Shown: positions 26,656 to 35,814, counted from the stretch's first letter. The stretch: 64,000 nucleotides of DNA from an uncultured Prevotella sp. (GCA_905196835.1 CAJJWN010000013.1:10838-74837), one strand, 5' to 3'. The notes: generated by a model from the letters alone, not told the origin. A program made the numbers and translations.

Positions 26656-27846
26656 ATGAAAAAGAACAAGTTTTTATTGCTTGCAGCGGTTGCTGTGACG
26701 TTCGCTTCGTGCGGCGGACAACAAGGTAAAATGGGAGACGACGAATACGCTGTCAGAACCATCGAGACGCAAAGCACTGAACTGCAAACTTCTTACCCCG
26801 CTACTATCAGGGGCGTACAGGACGTGGAAATACGTCCGATGGTTTCAGGATTCATCACGAAAATGTATGTAAAGGAAGGCCAGACGGTAAGGAAAGGCCA
26901 GGTGCTTTTCGAGATTAACAAGGTAACTTATGAGGCTGCGGCGCGCCAGGCCAAGGCTGCCGTCAACTCGGCGGAGGCTCAGCTGAACACGTCGAAGCTG
27001 ACTTACGAGAACAACCAGAAGCTCTTTGCCAACAACGTAATAGGAACTTACGAGCTGCAATCGTCGAAGAACGCCTACGAAAACGCGCAGGCGGCACTGG
27101 CGCAGGCCAAGGCCAACTACGTTTCGGCCAAGCAGAACCTTGACTACTGCTACGTTACCAGCCCGGCCAACGGCGTCGTGGGCGACCTGCCTTACCGTGT
27201 AGGCGCGCTCGTGAGCGCGTCGAGCGCACAGCCGCTTACCACCGTGTCTGACATAAACACTATGCAGGTGTACTTCGCAATGACGGAGAAGGACGTGCTC
27301 GACATGACCAAGACCAAGGGCGGACTGCACGCAGCAATAAGCGAATACCCGGCCGTCAAGCTGCAACTGGCCGACGGAACGACGTACAACCACGAAGGCA
27401 AGGTGGCTGCTGTGAGCGGTGTCATAGACCAGTCTACCGGCTCCGTGTCGATGCGCGCCGACTTCCCCAACCCTGAGCACTTGCTCAAGAGCGGCGGTTC
27501 GGGATACATCGTTGTGCCTCACGTAAGCACAGGAGTGGTAGTAATACCGCAGGCTGCCGTCGTTCAGGTACAGGACAGGTACTTCGTCTACATCCTCGGC
27601 AAAGACAACAAGGTGAAGTATAGCCCCGTAACCGTCAACCCCAACAACGACGGAAAGAACTACATCATAGAGAGCGGACTGAAAGTCGGCGACAAGATTG
27701 TAGTGAGCGGCGTGACAACGCTTAAGGACGGAATGAAGATTACGCCCATCACCGAAGAGCAGTATCAGGAGAAGCTGAAGAAGACAAGCCAGATGGGCGC
27801 TCACCAGAACGACCTGAACAAACTGAAGGAAGACCTTACAAAGTAA
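26656..27846 (+). CDS. RND efflux periplasmic adaptor lipoprotein (MexA/AcrA type)
   Basis: A 396-residue membrane fusion protein. The lipobox FASC at about residues 17-20 marks a lipoprotein. The lipoyl-like half-motif GFITKMYVKEGQTVRKGQVLFEI near residue 65, the alpha hairpin (about 95-160, rich in Ala and Lys) and the second lipoyl half followed by beta-barrel and membrane-proximal domains have the standard order. It joins the inner membrane pump to the outer membrane channel encoded next. First gene of the operon. Confidence 0.93.
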   Translation: MKKNKFLLLAAVAVTFASCGGQQGKMGDDEYAVRTIETQSTELQTSYPATIRGVQDVEIRPMVSGFITKMYVKEGQTVRKGQVLFEINKVTYEAAARQAKAAVNSAEAQLNTSKLTYENNQKLFANNVIGTYELQSSKNAYENAQAALAQAKANYVSAKQNLDYCYVTSPANGVVGDLPYRVGALVSASSAQPLTTVSDINTMQVYFAMTEKDVLDMTKTKGGLHAAISEYPAVKLQLADGTTYNHEGKVAAVSGVIDQSTGSVSMRADFPNPEHLLKSGGSGYIVVPHVSTGVVVIPQAAVVQVQDRYFVYILGKDNKVKYSPVTVNPNNDGKNYIIESGLKVGDKIVVSGVTTLKDGMKITPITEEQYQEKLKKTSQMGAHQNDLNKLKEDLTK

Positions 27847-27861
27847 ATGTCGGGGCATACG

Positions 27862-27955
27862 GTGATGCGGTTTTACGGTCATACGGTATCGCGGCGGACG
27901 CCTGCCTTACCACAAAAACCGTATAACCTCATAACCCCATGACCCCATAACCGAC
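27862..27955. repeat. Inverted-repeat words (ATACGGTTTTACGG / CCGTATAACC) in the efflux operon
   Basis: The left part holds words such as gcggttttacggtcatacgg; the right part holds accgtataacctcataacccc, roughly the reverse complement. Similar blocks lie at 32586-32702 and 59803-60000, in each case between co-directional genes of one operon. Confidence 0.65.
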
Positions 27956-27968
27956 AAAAATAGAACAA

Positions 27969-30900
27969 ATGAGATTAGACAACTTTATAAAACGCCCGGT
28001 GCTCTCGACCGTCATCTCCATTCTGACGGTCATCCTGGGCTGTATCGGACTGGTGTCGTTGCCTATCGAGCAATACCCTGACGTTGCGCCGCCTACGGTA
28101 AGTGTGCGCGCCAACTACATGGGTGCAAACGCCCAGACCGTGCTCAACTCGGTCATCGTGCCGCTTGAGGAGCAAATCAACGGTGTGGAGGGCATGACCT
28201 ACATGACCTCTACCGCCACCAACGAAGGCTCGGCCAGCATACAGGTGTTCTTCAAACAGGGAATGAACGCCGACATGTGCCAGGTCAACGTGCAGAACCG
28301 TGTGTCGCAGGCTACGGCCTTGCTGCCGGCCGAAGTAACCCAGTCGGGTGTCACCGTGCAGAAGAGGCAGACCTCTACGGTGCTCCTCATGGCAATCAAG
28401 GGCGACCCCGAGAGGTATGACGAGAAGTTCCTCCAGAACTATGCAGACATCAACATCATTCCTGCCGTTAAGCGTGTGAACGGTGTGGGCGACTGCGAGG
28501 TGATGGGTGCGAAGACATATTCAATGCGTATATGGCTCGACCCGATTAAGATGAAGAACTACGGCCTGATGCCGTCAGACATATCCGGCGTGCTCGCACA
28601 GCAGAACATCGAGGCCGCTCCGGGTAAGTTCGGCGAGCAGAGCGACAACCAGTACGAGTACACCATCCGCTACAAGGGCCGCTTGCAGACTCCTACGGAG
28701 TTTGAGAACATGATTATCTCGAGCGACGACAACGGCAACACAATCCGCGTTAAGGACGTTGCCCGCGTAGAACTTGGCGGTCTTTACTACTCTGTAACGT
28801 CAAAGGTGAACGGCCAGCCGGCCGTCATGATGATGGTGACACAGACCGCAGGCTCAAACGCTACACAGATTGTGAGCGACATCAAGAAGGTGATTGACGA
28901 CCAGAGGGAGCTGCTTCCTCCGGGTGTCGAGATACAATACATGCAGGACGTGACCGAGTTCCTTTACGCTTCAATGAACGACCTTATCCATACGTTGTTC
29001 GAGGCGTTCATCCTCGTGTTCATCGTTGTGTACATATTCTTGCAAGACTTCCGCTCAACGCTCATCCCGCTTATCGCGGTGCCGGTGTCGTTGGTCGGTA
29101 CGTTCTTCTTCCTTTACGTGTTCGGATTCTCGCTCAACCTGCTTACGCTTTCAGCCCTCGTGCTGGCTATTGCGATAGTCGTCGATGACGCGATAGTCGT
29201 AGTCGAGGCCGTCCACGCCAAGCTCGACCTTGGCTACAAGTCGGCCCGCACGGCGTCAATCGACGCGATGAACGAAATCTCCGGTGCCATCATATCTATT
29301 ACCCTTGTGATGTCGGCCGTGTTCATCCCGGTGTCTTTCATCGGTGGAACTTCCGGTACGTTCTACAAGGAGTTCGGTATCACGATGGCAATCTCAATCG
29401 TCATCTCCGCTATCAACGCGTTGACGCTGTCTCCGGCGTTGTGCGCCGTGCTGCTGAAACCTAAGAACGAGGACGGCTCGGCACGCAAGATGTCGATGCT
29501 CGACCGCTTCCATGCAGCCTTCAACAGTGCATACGGCAAGGTGCAGGACAAGTACACGAAGAGCGTCCGCAAGATTGTTGAAAGGCCGGTTATCGCCATT
29601 CTCGCCGTTGTCATCGGCGTTGCGGCACTCGTATTCACGGCAATGAACACAAAGACCGGTCTCGTTCCCGACGAGGATACGGGTACGGTATTCTGTACGG
29701 TGTCTACCGCTCCGGGTACGTCTCTTACCGAAACCAACAAGGTTATGGACCAGGTTGACTCGATGCTTGCCACCAACCCGGCAATCGAGAACCGCCTGCG
29801 CATCACCGGTTACAACTTCATCTCCGGCCAAGGTACCAACCAAGGTACGTTCGTCATCAAGCTGAAGTCGTTTGAGGCGCGCGACAAGGAGGAAGGATTC
29901 ATGAAGTATTTTGACGTTCACTCGATGGGTTCCAAGATGGTGCTCGCCATGATTTACAAGCAGACGGCAGCCATCAAGGGCGCACAAATCCTTGCGTTCC
30001 AGCCGCCTATGGTGCAAGGTTTCTCCGCGACCAACGGCTTGACGTTCTCTATGCTCGACCGTACCGGTGGCGATGTCAACAACTTCTTCAAGATAACGCA
30101 GAACTTCCTGGCCGAGCTTAACCAGCGTCCCGAGATAGGAACGGCCATGACTTCGTACAACTCTCAATACCCGCAGTACATGATTGACGTGAATGTCGCG
30201 AAGTGCAAGCAGAGCGGCATCGACCCGAGCACCGTGCTTACGGCAATGCAGGGATACTACGGAGGTCTGTACGCGTCCAACTTCAACTCGTTCGGTAAGC
30301 TCTACCGTGTAATGATTCAGGCCGACCCGAAGATGCGTGAAGACCTGAAGAGCATGAACAACGTATATGTACGCACAGCCAACGGCATGGCACCCATCAA
30401 CGAGTTCGTGACGATGACAAAGGTTTACGGCCCGCAGGAAATCGCCCGCTTCAACCTCTTCACCTCTATTGACGTCAACGCCACCGCGGCCGACGGCTAC
30501 TCTTCAGGTGACGCCATCCGTGCAATCGAGGAAGTGGCAAGCACCACGCTGCCCACAGGTTTCGGTTACGAGTTCTCCGGATTGACACGTTCTGAACAGG
30601 AATCAAGCAGCTCTACGATGATAATCTTCGCGCTCTGTCTTACCTTCGTGTACCTGATTTTGAGTGCGCAGTACGAGAGTTACCTTGTGCCTCTGTCGGT
30701 AATATTGTCAATTCCGTTCGGTATCGCCGGCGCGTTCATCTTCACCGACCTGTTCGGAAAGCAGAACGACATCTACATGCAGATTGCGCTCATCATGCTT
30801 ATAGGACTTCTGGCGAAGAACGCCATCCTTATCGTGCAGTTCGCCCTCGAGCGAAGAAGGACGGGTATGGCCCTCTCCTGGGCGTCTGTCCTTGGCGCAC

Positions 30901-31196
30901 AAGCCCGTCTGCGTCCTATCTTAATGACCTCGTTGGCTATGATTATCGGCCTTATGCCGCTGCTCATACCTATAGGAGTAGGCTATAACGGTAACATGAC
31001 CCTCGGCGCAGCCGCAATCGGCGGTATGTTGATAGGTATGATTTGCCAGCTTCTCATAGTTCCGGCGCTCTTCTACATCTTCCAGTATTTGCAGGAGAAG
31101 GTTAAGCCGCTTGAGTTCGACGACGACAACGCGACCGTTGACACCGAGTTGCTGCAGTACACCCGTCCGGTAGAAAACAAGAAAAATGACAAGTAA
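27969..31196 (+). CDS. RND efflux inner membrane pump (HAE1 family)
   Basis: A 1075-residue proton-driven drug exporter. It opens MRLDNFIKRPVLSTVISILTVILG, with the usual FIKRP start and first helix, and carries the proton-relay pair in AIVVDDAIVVVEAV of helix 4 (near residue 405). Two large periplasmic loops and twelve membrane helices are visible in the expected pattern, and FGIAGAF / AKNAILIVQFA motifs occur in the second half. The length is in the normal range (1030-1080). The stop codon overlaps the first possible start of the next gene. Confidence 0.96.
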   Translation: MRLDNFIKRPVLSTVISILTVILGCIGLVSLPIEQYPDVAPPTVSVRANYMGANAQTVLNSVIVPLEEQINGVEGMTYMTSTATNEGSASIQVFFKQGMNADMCQVNVQNRVSQATALLPAEVTQSGVTVQKRQTSTVLLMAIKGDPERYDEKFLQNYADINIIPAVKRVNGVGDCEVMGAKTYSMRIWLDPIKMKNYGLMPSDISGVLAQQNIEAAPGKFGEQSDNQYEYTIRYKGRLQTPTEFENMIISSDDNGNTIRVKDVARVELGGLYYSVTSKVNGQPAVMMMVTQTAGSNATQIVSDIKKVIDDQRELLPPGVEIQYMQDVTEFLYASMNDLIHTLFEAFILVFIVVYIFLQDFRSTLIPLIAVPVSLVGTFFFLYVFGFSLNLLTLSALVLAIAIVVDDAIVVVEAVHAKLDLGYKSARTASIDAMNEISGAIISITLVMSAVFIPVSFIGGTSGTFYKEFGITMAISIVISAINALTLSPALCAVLLKPKNEDGSARKMSMLDRFHAAFNSAYGKVQDKYTKSVRKIVERPVIAILAVVIGVAALVFTAMNTKTGLVPDEDTGTVFCTVSTAPGTSLTETNKVMDQVDSMLATNPAIENRLRITGYNFISGQGTNQGTFVIKLKSFEARDKEEGFMKYFDVHSMGSKMVLAMIYKQTAAIKGAQILAFQPPMVQGFSATNGLTFSMLDRTGGDVNNFFKITQNFLAELNQRPEIGTAMTSYNSQYPQYMIDVNVAKCKQSGIDPSTVLTAMQGYYGGLYASNFNSFGKLYRVMIQADPKMREDLKSMNNVYVRTANGMAPINEFVTMTKVYGPQEIARFNLFTSIDVNATAADGYSSGDAIRAIEEVASTTLPTGFGYEFSGLTRSEQESSSSTMIIFALCLTFVYLILSAQYESYLVPLSVILSIPFGIAGAFIFTDLFGKQNDIYMQIALIMLIGLLAKNAILIVQFALERRRTGMALSWASVLGAQARLRPILMTSLAMIIGLMPLLIPIGVGYNGNMTLGAAAIGGMLIGMICQLLIVPALFYIFQYLQEKVKPLEFDDDNATVDTELLQYTRPVENKKNDK

Positions 31197-31197
31197 G

Positions 31198-32583
31198 ATG
31201 AAAAGAAATAGCATTATGATACTCGTTTCCGCCGCTGCCCTTATGAGCAGCTGCGGAATCTACAACAAGTACGAGCGTCCCGAAGTGAACGCTACCGGGC
31301 TGGTGCGCGACGTGACATCAAACACCGACACGCTGGCGGTAGCCGACACGACGAGCTTCGGCAACCTGCCGTGGCGCAGCGTATTCACCGACCCGCAGCT
31401 GCAAGCTCTCATCGAGCAGGGTCTCGCCAACAACGTAGACCTGCTCAACGCGGCTCTCAACGTGAAGATGGTAGAGGCGCAGTTGACGGCGGCCAAGCTG
31501 GCGTTCGTGCCCTCGTTCACATTCTCTCCACAGGGAACAATCTCCTCTTGGGACGGCAGCAAGACCACAAAGACTTACTCGCTGCCCATCAACGCAAGTT
31601 GGAGCATCGACCTCTTCGGCAACCTCTTGAACCAGAAGCGCAGCGCACAGATGGCTCTCTTGGCAACAAAGGACTACCAGCTCGTGGTGAAAACCAACCT
31701 CATAGCCAACATTGCCAACGCTTACTACACGCTCCTGATGCTCGACAAGCAGCTCGAAATAGTAGACAACATGACCCAGCTGACAAAAGACACTTGGAAC
31801 ATGATGAAGCTGCAAAAGGAGCTCAACAACGCGAAGGAGACCAGCGTGCAGAGTGCCGAGGCCAATTACTACTCGGTACTGGCGCAGGCTGCCGACCTGA
31901 AACGCCAAATCCGCGAGACCGAAAACTCGCTCTCGCTGCTCTTGGGACAGCAGGCGCAGACCATAGGCCGCGGCAAACTGGAGAACCAGTCGCTGCCGAC
32001 GGAGTTCAGCACGGGCGTAGGCATACAGATGCTCAACAACCGTCCTGACGTACACTATGCAGAGATGACCCTCGCGCAGTGCTTCTACGACACGCAGGCG
32101 GCACGCTCGCAGTTCTATCCGAACATCACAATCAGCGGCTCCGGCGCGTTTACCAACAGCTCCGGCGCAGGCATAATTAACCCCGGCAAGTGGTTGCTTC
32201 AGGCCATCGGAAGCCTCGTTCAGCCTATCTTCCAGAACGGACGCCTCGTAGCTCAGCTCAAAGTAGCGAAGGCAACGCAGGAGCAAGCCTACAACACTTG
32301 GCAGAACGCGGTGCTCGCGGCTGGCTCTGAGGTAAGCAACGCCCTCGTGCTCTACAACTCGTCCGACGAGAAGTCGAAGCTCGAACAGAAGCAAATCGAG
32401 AGCCTGACCAAGAACGTACAGTACACGAAAGACCTCTTCAGCATGGGCGGCAGCACGTACCTCGAGGTAATAACGGCCCAGCAGTCGCTGCTCAACGCCG
32501 AACTGGCGAAGGTACAGGACGACTTCTACAAGATGCAGGCCGTAGTGAACCTCTACTACGCCCTTGGCGGAGGAAGGGAATAA
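31198..32583 (+). CDS. Outer membrane efflux channel lipoprotein (OprM/NodT family)
   Basis: A 461-residue TolC-like protein, third part of the efflux system. The lipobox LMSSC at residues 16-20 indicates lipid anchoring as in OprM. Two OEP repeats follow (about 55-240 and 255-455), with NRPDVHYAEMTLAQCFYDTQAARSQFYPNI, a typical NodT-family stretch. I prefer ATG 31198, which gives a clean signal peptide, over 31186, which overlaps the pump gene. Confidence 0.93.
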   Translation: MKRNSIMILVSAAALMSSCGIYNKYERPEVNATGLVRDVTSNTDTLAVADTTSFGNLPWRSVFTDPQLQALIEQGLANNVDLLNAALNVKMVEAQLTAAKLAFVPSFTFSPQGTISSWDGSKTTKTYSLPINASWSIDLFGNLLNQKRSAQMALLATKDYQLVVKTNLIANIANAYYTLLMLDKQLEIVDNMTQLTKDTWNMMKLQKELNNAKETSVQSAEANYYSVLAQAADLKRQIRETENSLSLLLGQQAQTIGRGKLENQSLPTEFSTGVGIQMLNNRPDVHYAEMTLAQCFYDTQAARSQFYPNITISGSGAFTNSSGAGIINPGKWLLQAIGSLVQPIFQNGRLVAQLKVAKATQEQAYNTWQNAVLAAGSEVSNALVLYNSSDEKSKLEQKQIESLTKNVQYTKDLFSMGGSTYLEVITAQQSLLNAELAKVQDDFYKMQAVVNLYYALGGGRE

Positions 32584-32585
32584 TC

Positions 32586-32702
32586 TGTACGGTTGTGCGG
32601 TTATACGGTTATCGGGTTATACGGTAAAATAAAGAAAAACTTTATGACTTCATGGCAACCCAACCGTATAACCGTAAAACCTCACAACCTTATAACCGAT
32701 AA
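32586..32702. repeat. ACGGTTATACGGTT inverted-repeat block before lpxA
   Basis: The left half (32588-32625) is made of ACGGTTATACGG words and the right half (32658-32700) of their complements, AACCGTATAACCG. It can fold into a long imperfect hairpin between the efflux channel gene and the LpxA-like gene. Confidence 0.7.
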
Positions 32703-32714
32703 AAACAAAACAAT

Positions 32715-33491
32715 ATGATAAGTCCAAAAGCAGAAATAGACCCGAAGGCGAAAATAGGGAAGAACGTAACCATCTATCCCTTCGCCTACATCGAGGGCGA
32801 CGTTGAGATTGGCGACGACTGCGTGATATATCCATACGTCAGCATAATGAACGGCACACGCATGGGACGCGGCAACACCGTGTACCAGAACACGGTGCTC
32901 GGAGCCGTGCCTCAAGACTTCAACTATTGCGGCGACGCATCGCAGCTGATTATCGGCGACGGCAATACGTTCCGCGAGAACGTGGTAATCAACCGCGCCA
33001 CCTTCTGTAGCGGAAAGACCGTGATAGGCAACCGCAACTCGTTCATGGAGGGCGTCCACGTATCGCACGACACCAAGATTTCAGACGATTGCGTGTTCGG
33101 CTACGGTACGAAAATCGCCGGTGACTGCGACATAGAGAACGCCGTAATATTCTCGTCGAACGTAATCGCCAACGCGGGAGTGCGCGTAGGCCGCGGCTCT
33201 ATGGTGCAGGGAGGCAGCCGCTTGAGCCGTGACGTGCCGCCGTACATCATCGCCAGCGACAACCCCGTGAAGTACGGAGGCGTTAACAGTACCATCCTCA
33301 AGATGCACGGCGTATCTAACAAGGTTGCCGACCATATCGCAAACGCATACCGACTGGTGTTCCACGGACAGACGAGCGTGTTCGACGCAGTGCGCCAAAT
33401 ACGCGAGCAGGTGCCCGACGGACCGGAGGTGCAGCACATCATCGAGTTCATCGACGCAACGAAACTCGGCCTCATCAGCAAGATGTGGTAA
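32715..33491 (+). CDS. lpxA: LpxA-like UDP-N-acetylglucosamine acyltransferase
   Basis: A 258-residue left-handed beta-helix acyltransferase. Hexapeptide repeats cover about residues 1-190 and the alpha-helical C-terminal domain ends in FIDATKLGLISK. GNTFRENVVINRAT and FMEGVHVSHDT (His115 and His118, the latter equivalent to the catalytic His of LpxA) are present. LpxA adds the first acyl chain in lipid A synthesis. Where the E. coli enzyme has LAGH this protein reads IAGD, so it may be a divergent or second LpxA. The gene follows the efflux genes after a 131-bp repeat block and is not next to lpxC or lpxD. Confidence 0.82.
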   Translation: MISPKAEIDPKAKIGKNVTIYPFAYIEGDVEIGDDCVIYPYVSIMNGTRMGRGNTVYQNTVLGAVPQDFNYCGDASQLIIGDGNTFRENVVINRATFCSGKTVIGNRNSFMEGVHVSHDTKISDDCVFGYGTKIAGDCDIENAVIFSSNVIANAGVRVGRGSMVQGGSRLSRDVPPYIIASDNPVKYGGVNSTILKMHGVSNKVADHIANAYRLVFHGQTSVFDAVRQIREQVPDGPEVQHIIEFIDATKLGLISKMW

Positions 33492-33517
33492 CCTGCGCAC
33501 ATGGCACATACACTTAT

Positions 33518-33560
33518 AAACCGGGCAAGGAGCGGCCGCTTCTTGCCCGGTTTATTTTTT
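33518..33560 (+). terminator. Strong intrinsic terminator after the LpxA-like gene
   Basis: The 12-bp arms 33518-33529 and 33542-33553 pair perfectly; the inner AGCGGCCGCT is itself palindromic. A T-run follows. Confidence 0.88.
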
Positions 33561-33592
33561 CTTACGGCCCGGCCGACGGCGTATGGCTTTCC

Positions 33593-33680
33593 AATATGCC
33601 ACCTTTCACCTTCCAAAAGGCCGTCTTTTACACGCTAAAAGGCCGCCTTTCGCAATGCGAAAGACGGCCTTTTATAACAT
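33593..33680. repeat. 22-bp-period repeat array, four units
   Basis: Cores start at 33593, 33615, 33637 and 33659. The flank on the right, read on the minus strand, is GTAACCGATTGATAATCAG and starts 8 bases after the stop codon of the minus-strand gene at 33706. Confidence 0.9.
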
Positions 33681-33705
33681 GCCTGATTATCAATCGGTTA
33701 CAAGG

Positions 33706-34314
33706 CTATGCCTTACCGCTGTCTTCGTATTCGCTAATCACGAGCTGCCTGGGCAGCGTTATCAGTTTAAGACGCTTGAACCACACGCGCGACGAGCTGT
33801 TGAAATGACGCGTGGTGTGGCTGCTTATCATGTAATAACTTAACGTGTACTCGTCCATCAGACTGCCGAAGGCCGCCTTGATGCGCGAGCATTTCTCGTT
33901 GACGGCGTTGTCCGTAGGGTCGGTCAGGCGGCTTACCGTCTCGTCAATCCTGTCAGGGTCAGTGCTTGGCGATATGCTCCGGTATATCCGGCGCAGCTCC
34001 TCGCGGTGGTCTGACAGGTCCTTGAACTCTATGCCTTCCTCATGGTTGAGGAACAATATGTACAAAGCCTTGTGCACGGGAGTGAGCGTTACCTCGGCGT
34101 TATAGTCCTTCAGTATGAAGCGGAAGTCGCGCGTGATGACGAGGCGGCTCAGCTTTGCGCGCGCCGCTTCTATGCGCAGCTGCTCCAGTACGGGCACGCT
34201 TATCGCCCTCAGCATGAGGTCGTAGCGTCCCGTCTGCCAGAGCCTGTTCACCAGCGCGTGCAGTTCCTTAGCCAGTTCTTCCGCCTTCCGGCTGTCGTCC
34301 TCCGTCGTTTCCAT
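33706..34314 (-). CDS. Conserved-type protein of unknown function
   Basis: A 202-residue soluble protein. No signal peptide or membrane helix is seen. The N-terminal half is helical and charged (SRKAEELAKELHALVNRLW), the middle has a beta-like stretch (LVITRDFRFILKDYNAEVTLTPVHKALYILFLNHEEGI) resembling a winged helix, and the C-terminal part is helical (KCSRIKAAFGSLMDEYTLSYYMI). I do not recognise the family. A -7 box only 5 bases upstream of ATG 34314 points to a nearly leaderless transcript; the ATG at 34350 would lie upstream of the transcription start. Divergent from ftsZ. Confidence 0.7.
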   Translation of the reverse strand: METTEDDSRKAEELAKELHALVNRLWQTGRYDLMLRAISVPVLEQLRIEAARAKLSRLVITRDFRFILKDYNAEVTLTPVHKALYILFLNHEEGIEFKDLSDHREELRRIYRSISPSTDPDRIDETVSRLTDPTDNAVNEKCSRIKAAFGSLMDEYTLSYYMISSHTTRHFNSSSRVWFKRLKLITLPRQLVISEYEDSGKA

Positions 34315-34318
34315 GATG

Positions 34319-34326
34319 CAAAAATA
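34319..34326 (-). promoter_or_regulatory. -7 box for the minus-strand gene at 33706
   Basis: The reverse strand reads TATTTTTG, ending 4 bases before the ATG at 34314. Initiation would occur at or beside the start codon. Confidence 0.5.
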
Positions 34327-34414
34327 CTCCTTTATTTCGTTAAAAGCCACGCGGCGCGCCGTGTTTTTTCGTCTGCAAGCCTTGCAGGCGCATCTACTTT
34401 AAGGAAAAGATGCT

Positions 34415-34422
34415 TACCTTTG
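34415..34422 (+). promoter_or_regulatory. -7 box of the ftsZ promoter
   Basis: TACCTTTG, 14 bp before the ATG at 34437. Confidence 0.6.
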
Positions 34423-34436
34423 TGCCGTAATAACGC

Positions 34437-35792
34437 ATGACTATGAACGAAAGGACACACAGTGTGGTCGATTACGGCGAGCCCGTAGACATGACAAAGC
34501 ACATCATCAAGGTAATCGGCGTAGGCGGCGGAGGATGCAACGCGGTTAAGAACATGTACCAGGAGGGCATCACCGACGTGTCGTTCGCCGTGTGCAACAC
34601 CGACAGCAAGTCGCTCTCCCACTCGCCCGTACCCGTCAAGGTGCTGCTCGGCAACACCGGTCTTGGCGTGGGCGGTGTGCCCGAACGCGGCAGGGAGGAG
34701 GCCGAAGAGAGCATCGACAAAATCAAGACGCTGCTCTCCGACAACACGAAGATGGTGTTCATCACCGCCGGAATGGGCGGCGGCACGGGCACCGGCGCAG
34801 GTCCGGTGGTGGCATCCGTGGCAAAGGAGATGGGCATGTTGACCATCGGCGTGGTAACCATTCCGTTCTATTTCGAGAAGGAGAAGAAAATCATAAAGGC
34901 GCTGAAGGGTGTCGAGGAGATGCGCAAGAACGTCGATGCGCTGCTCATAGTGAACAACGAACGCCTGTGTGACGTCTACTCGAACACGCGCATTTCGGTC
35001 AAGGACGCATTCAAGTGCGCCGACGCAATACTGGGAAACGCCGTCAAAAGCATATCCGAGCTAATCACCATCGAGGGCGACATCAACCTCGACTTCCGCG
35101 ACGTGGAGACAACGATGAAGGGCGGCGGAGGCGCAATCATGGCCATAGGGCGCGCCGGAGGAGAGCACCGCGTGGAGAAAGCCTTTCTCAACGCGCTCGA
35201 CTCTCCGCTGCTTTACGGCAGCGATGTGAGCAAGGCCAAGCGCATACTGTTCAACATCTACACCAGTCCTGACAGTCCGCTGTTCGTTGACGAGTTGCAG
35301 GAAATCGACGCGTTCATGGACGAGCTGTCGCCCCAGATAGAAGTAATATGGGGAGTGTCTGACGACGACACCCTCGGCGAAGACGCCAAGATAGCCATCC
35401 TCGCCACAGGACTTGACGACGATAGCGGCGACTTCGCCGACAAGGCCGACACCCGTTTTGACGACGACGCGGAGCATTACCACATGCTGATAAAGAAACT
35501 CTACTCGCCGGGCAACGGCAAGGCGGACACTACCAAGCAAAATCCTGACGAAATAAAGATAACGGTCAGCAACTACGGCGGCACCCAACAACCCGACGAC
35601 GGCACGCCAACCAACGGAGGCGGAACCGCAACCGGCACCCCGGACAGCGGCAAGACAGACAACAGCAATCCGCCTGAAACACCACCGGTAAAGCCCGCAA
35701 CACAGACAGGCAACCGCTCTCAAACCAACACACAAACACTTGTGGAACGCCTTAAGATTATCTGGAACAAAGCCCTTAAATGCGAAGAATAG
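34437..35792 (+). CDS. ftsZ: FtsZ family cell division GTPase, stand-alone
   Basis: A 451-residue tubulin-like GTPase. The GTP signature GGGTGTGAGP is near residue 114, the N-terminal loop VIGVGGGGCNAVKNM near 25-39, and the catalytic T7 loop reads INLDFRD (near 221). It should polymerise into the Z ring at midcell. After the C-terminal domain (ends ILATGLDDD near 330) comes a low-complexity linker rich in Gly, Thr, Asn and Pro (about 385-430), then a short basic tail LVERLKIIWNKAL in place of a recognisable FtsA/ZipA-binding peptide. The usual neighbours ftsQ, ftsA and mur genes are absent. From memory of Bacteroidales FtsZ, the region after NTD (here SKSLSHSPVPVKVLLG, then GVGGVPERGREEAEES) is atypical, so it may be a second FtsZ. 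An alternative start is ATG 34443. Confidence 0.9.
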   Translation: MTMNERTHSVVDYGEPVDMTKHIIKVIGVGGGGCNAVKNMYQEGITDVSFAVCNTDSKSLSHSPVPVKVLLGNTGLGVGGVPERGREEAEESIDKIKTLLSDNTKMVFITAGMGGGTGTGAGPVVASVAKEMGMLTIGVVTIPFYFEKEKKIIKALKGVEEMRKNVDALLIVNNERLCDVYSNTRISVKDAFKCADAILGNAVKSISELITIEGDINLDFRDVETTMKGGGGAIMAIGRAGGEHRVEKAFLNALDSPLLYGSDVSKAKRILFNIYTSPDSPLFVDELQEIDAFMDELSPQIEVIWGVSDDDTLGEDAKIAILATGLDDDSGDFADKADTRFDDDAEHYHMLIKKLYSPGNGKADTTKQNPDEIKITVSNYGGTQQPDDGTPTNGGGTATGTPDSGKTDNSNPPETPPVKPATQTGNRSQTNTQTLVERLKIIWNKALKCEE

Positions 35793-35814
35793 GCCGAGAA
35801 AACCCAGCCTGCAT

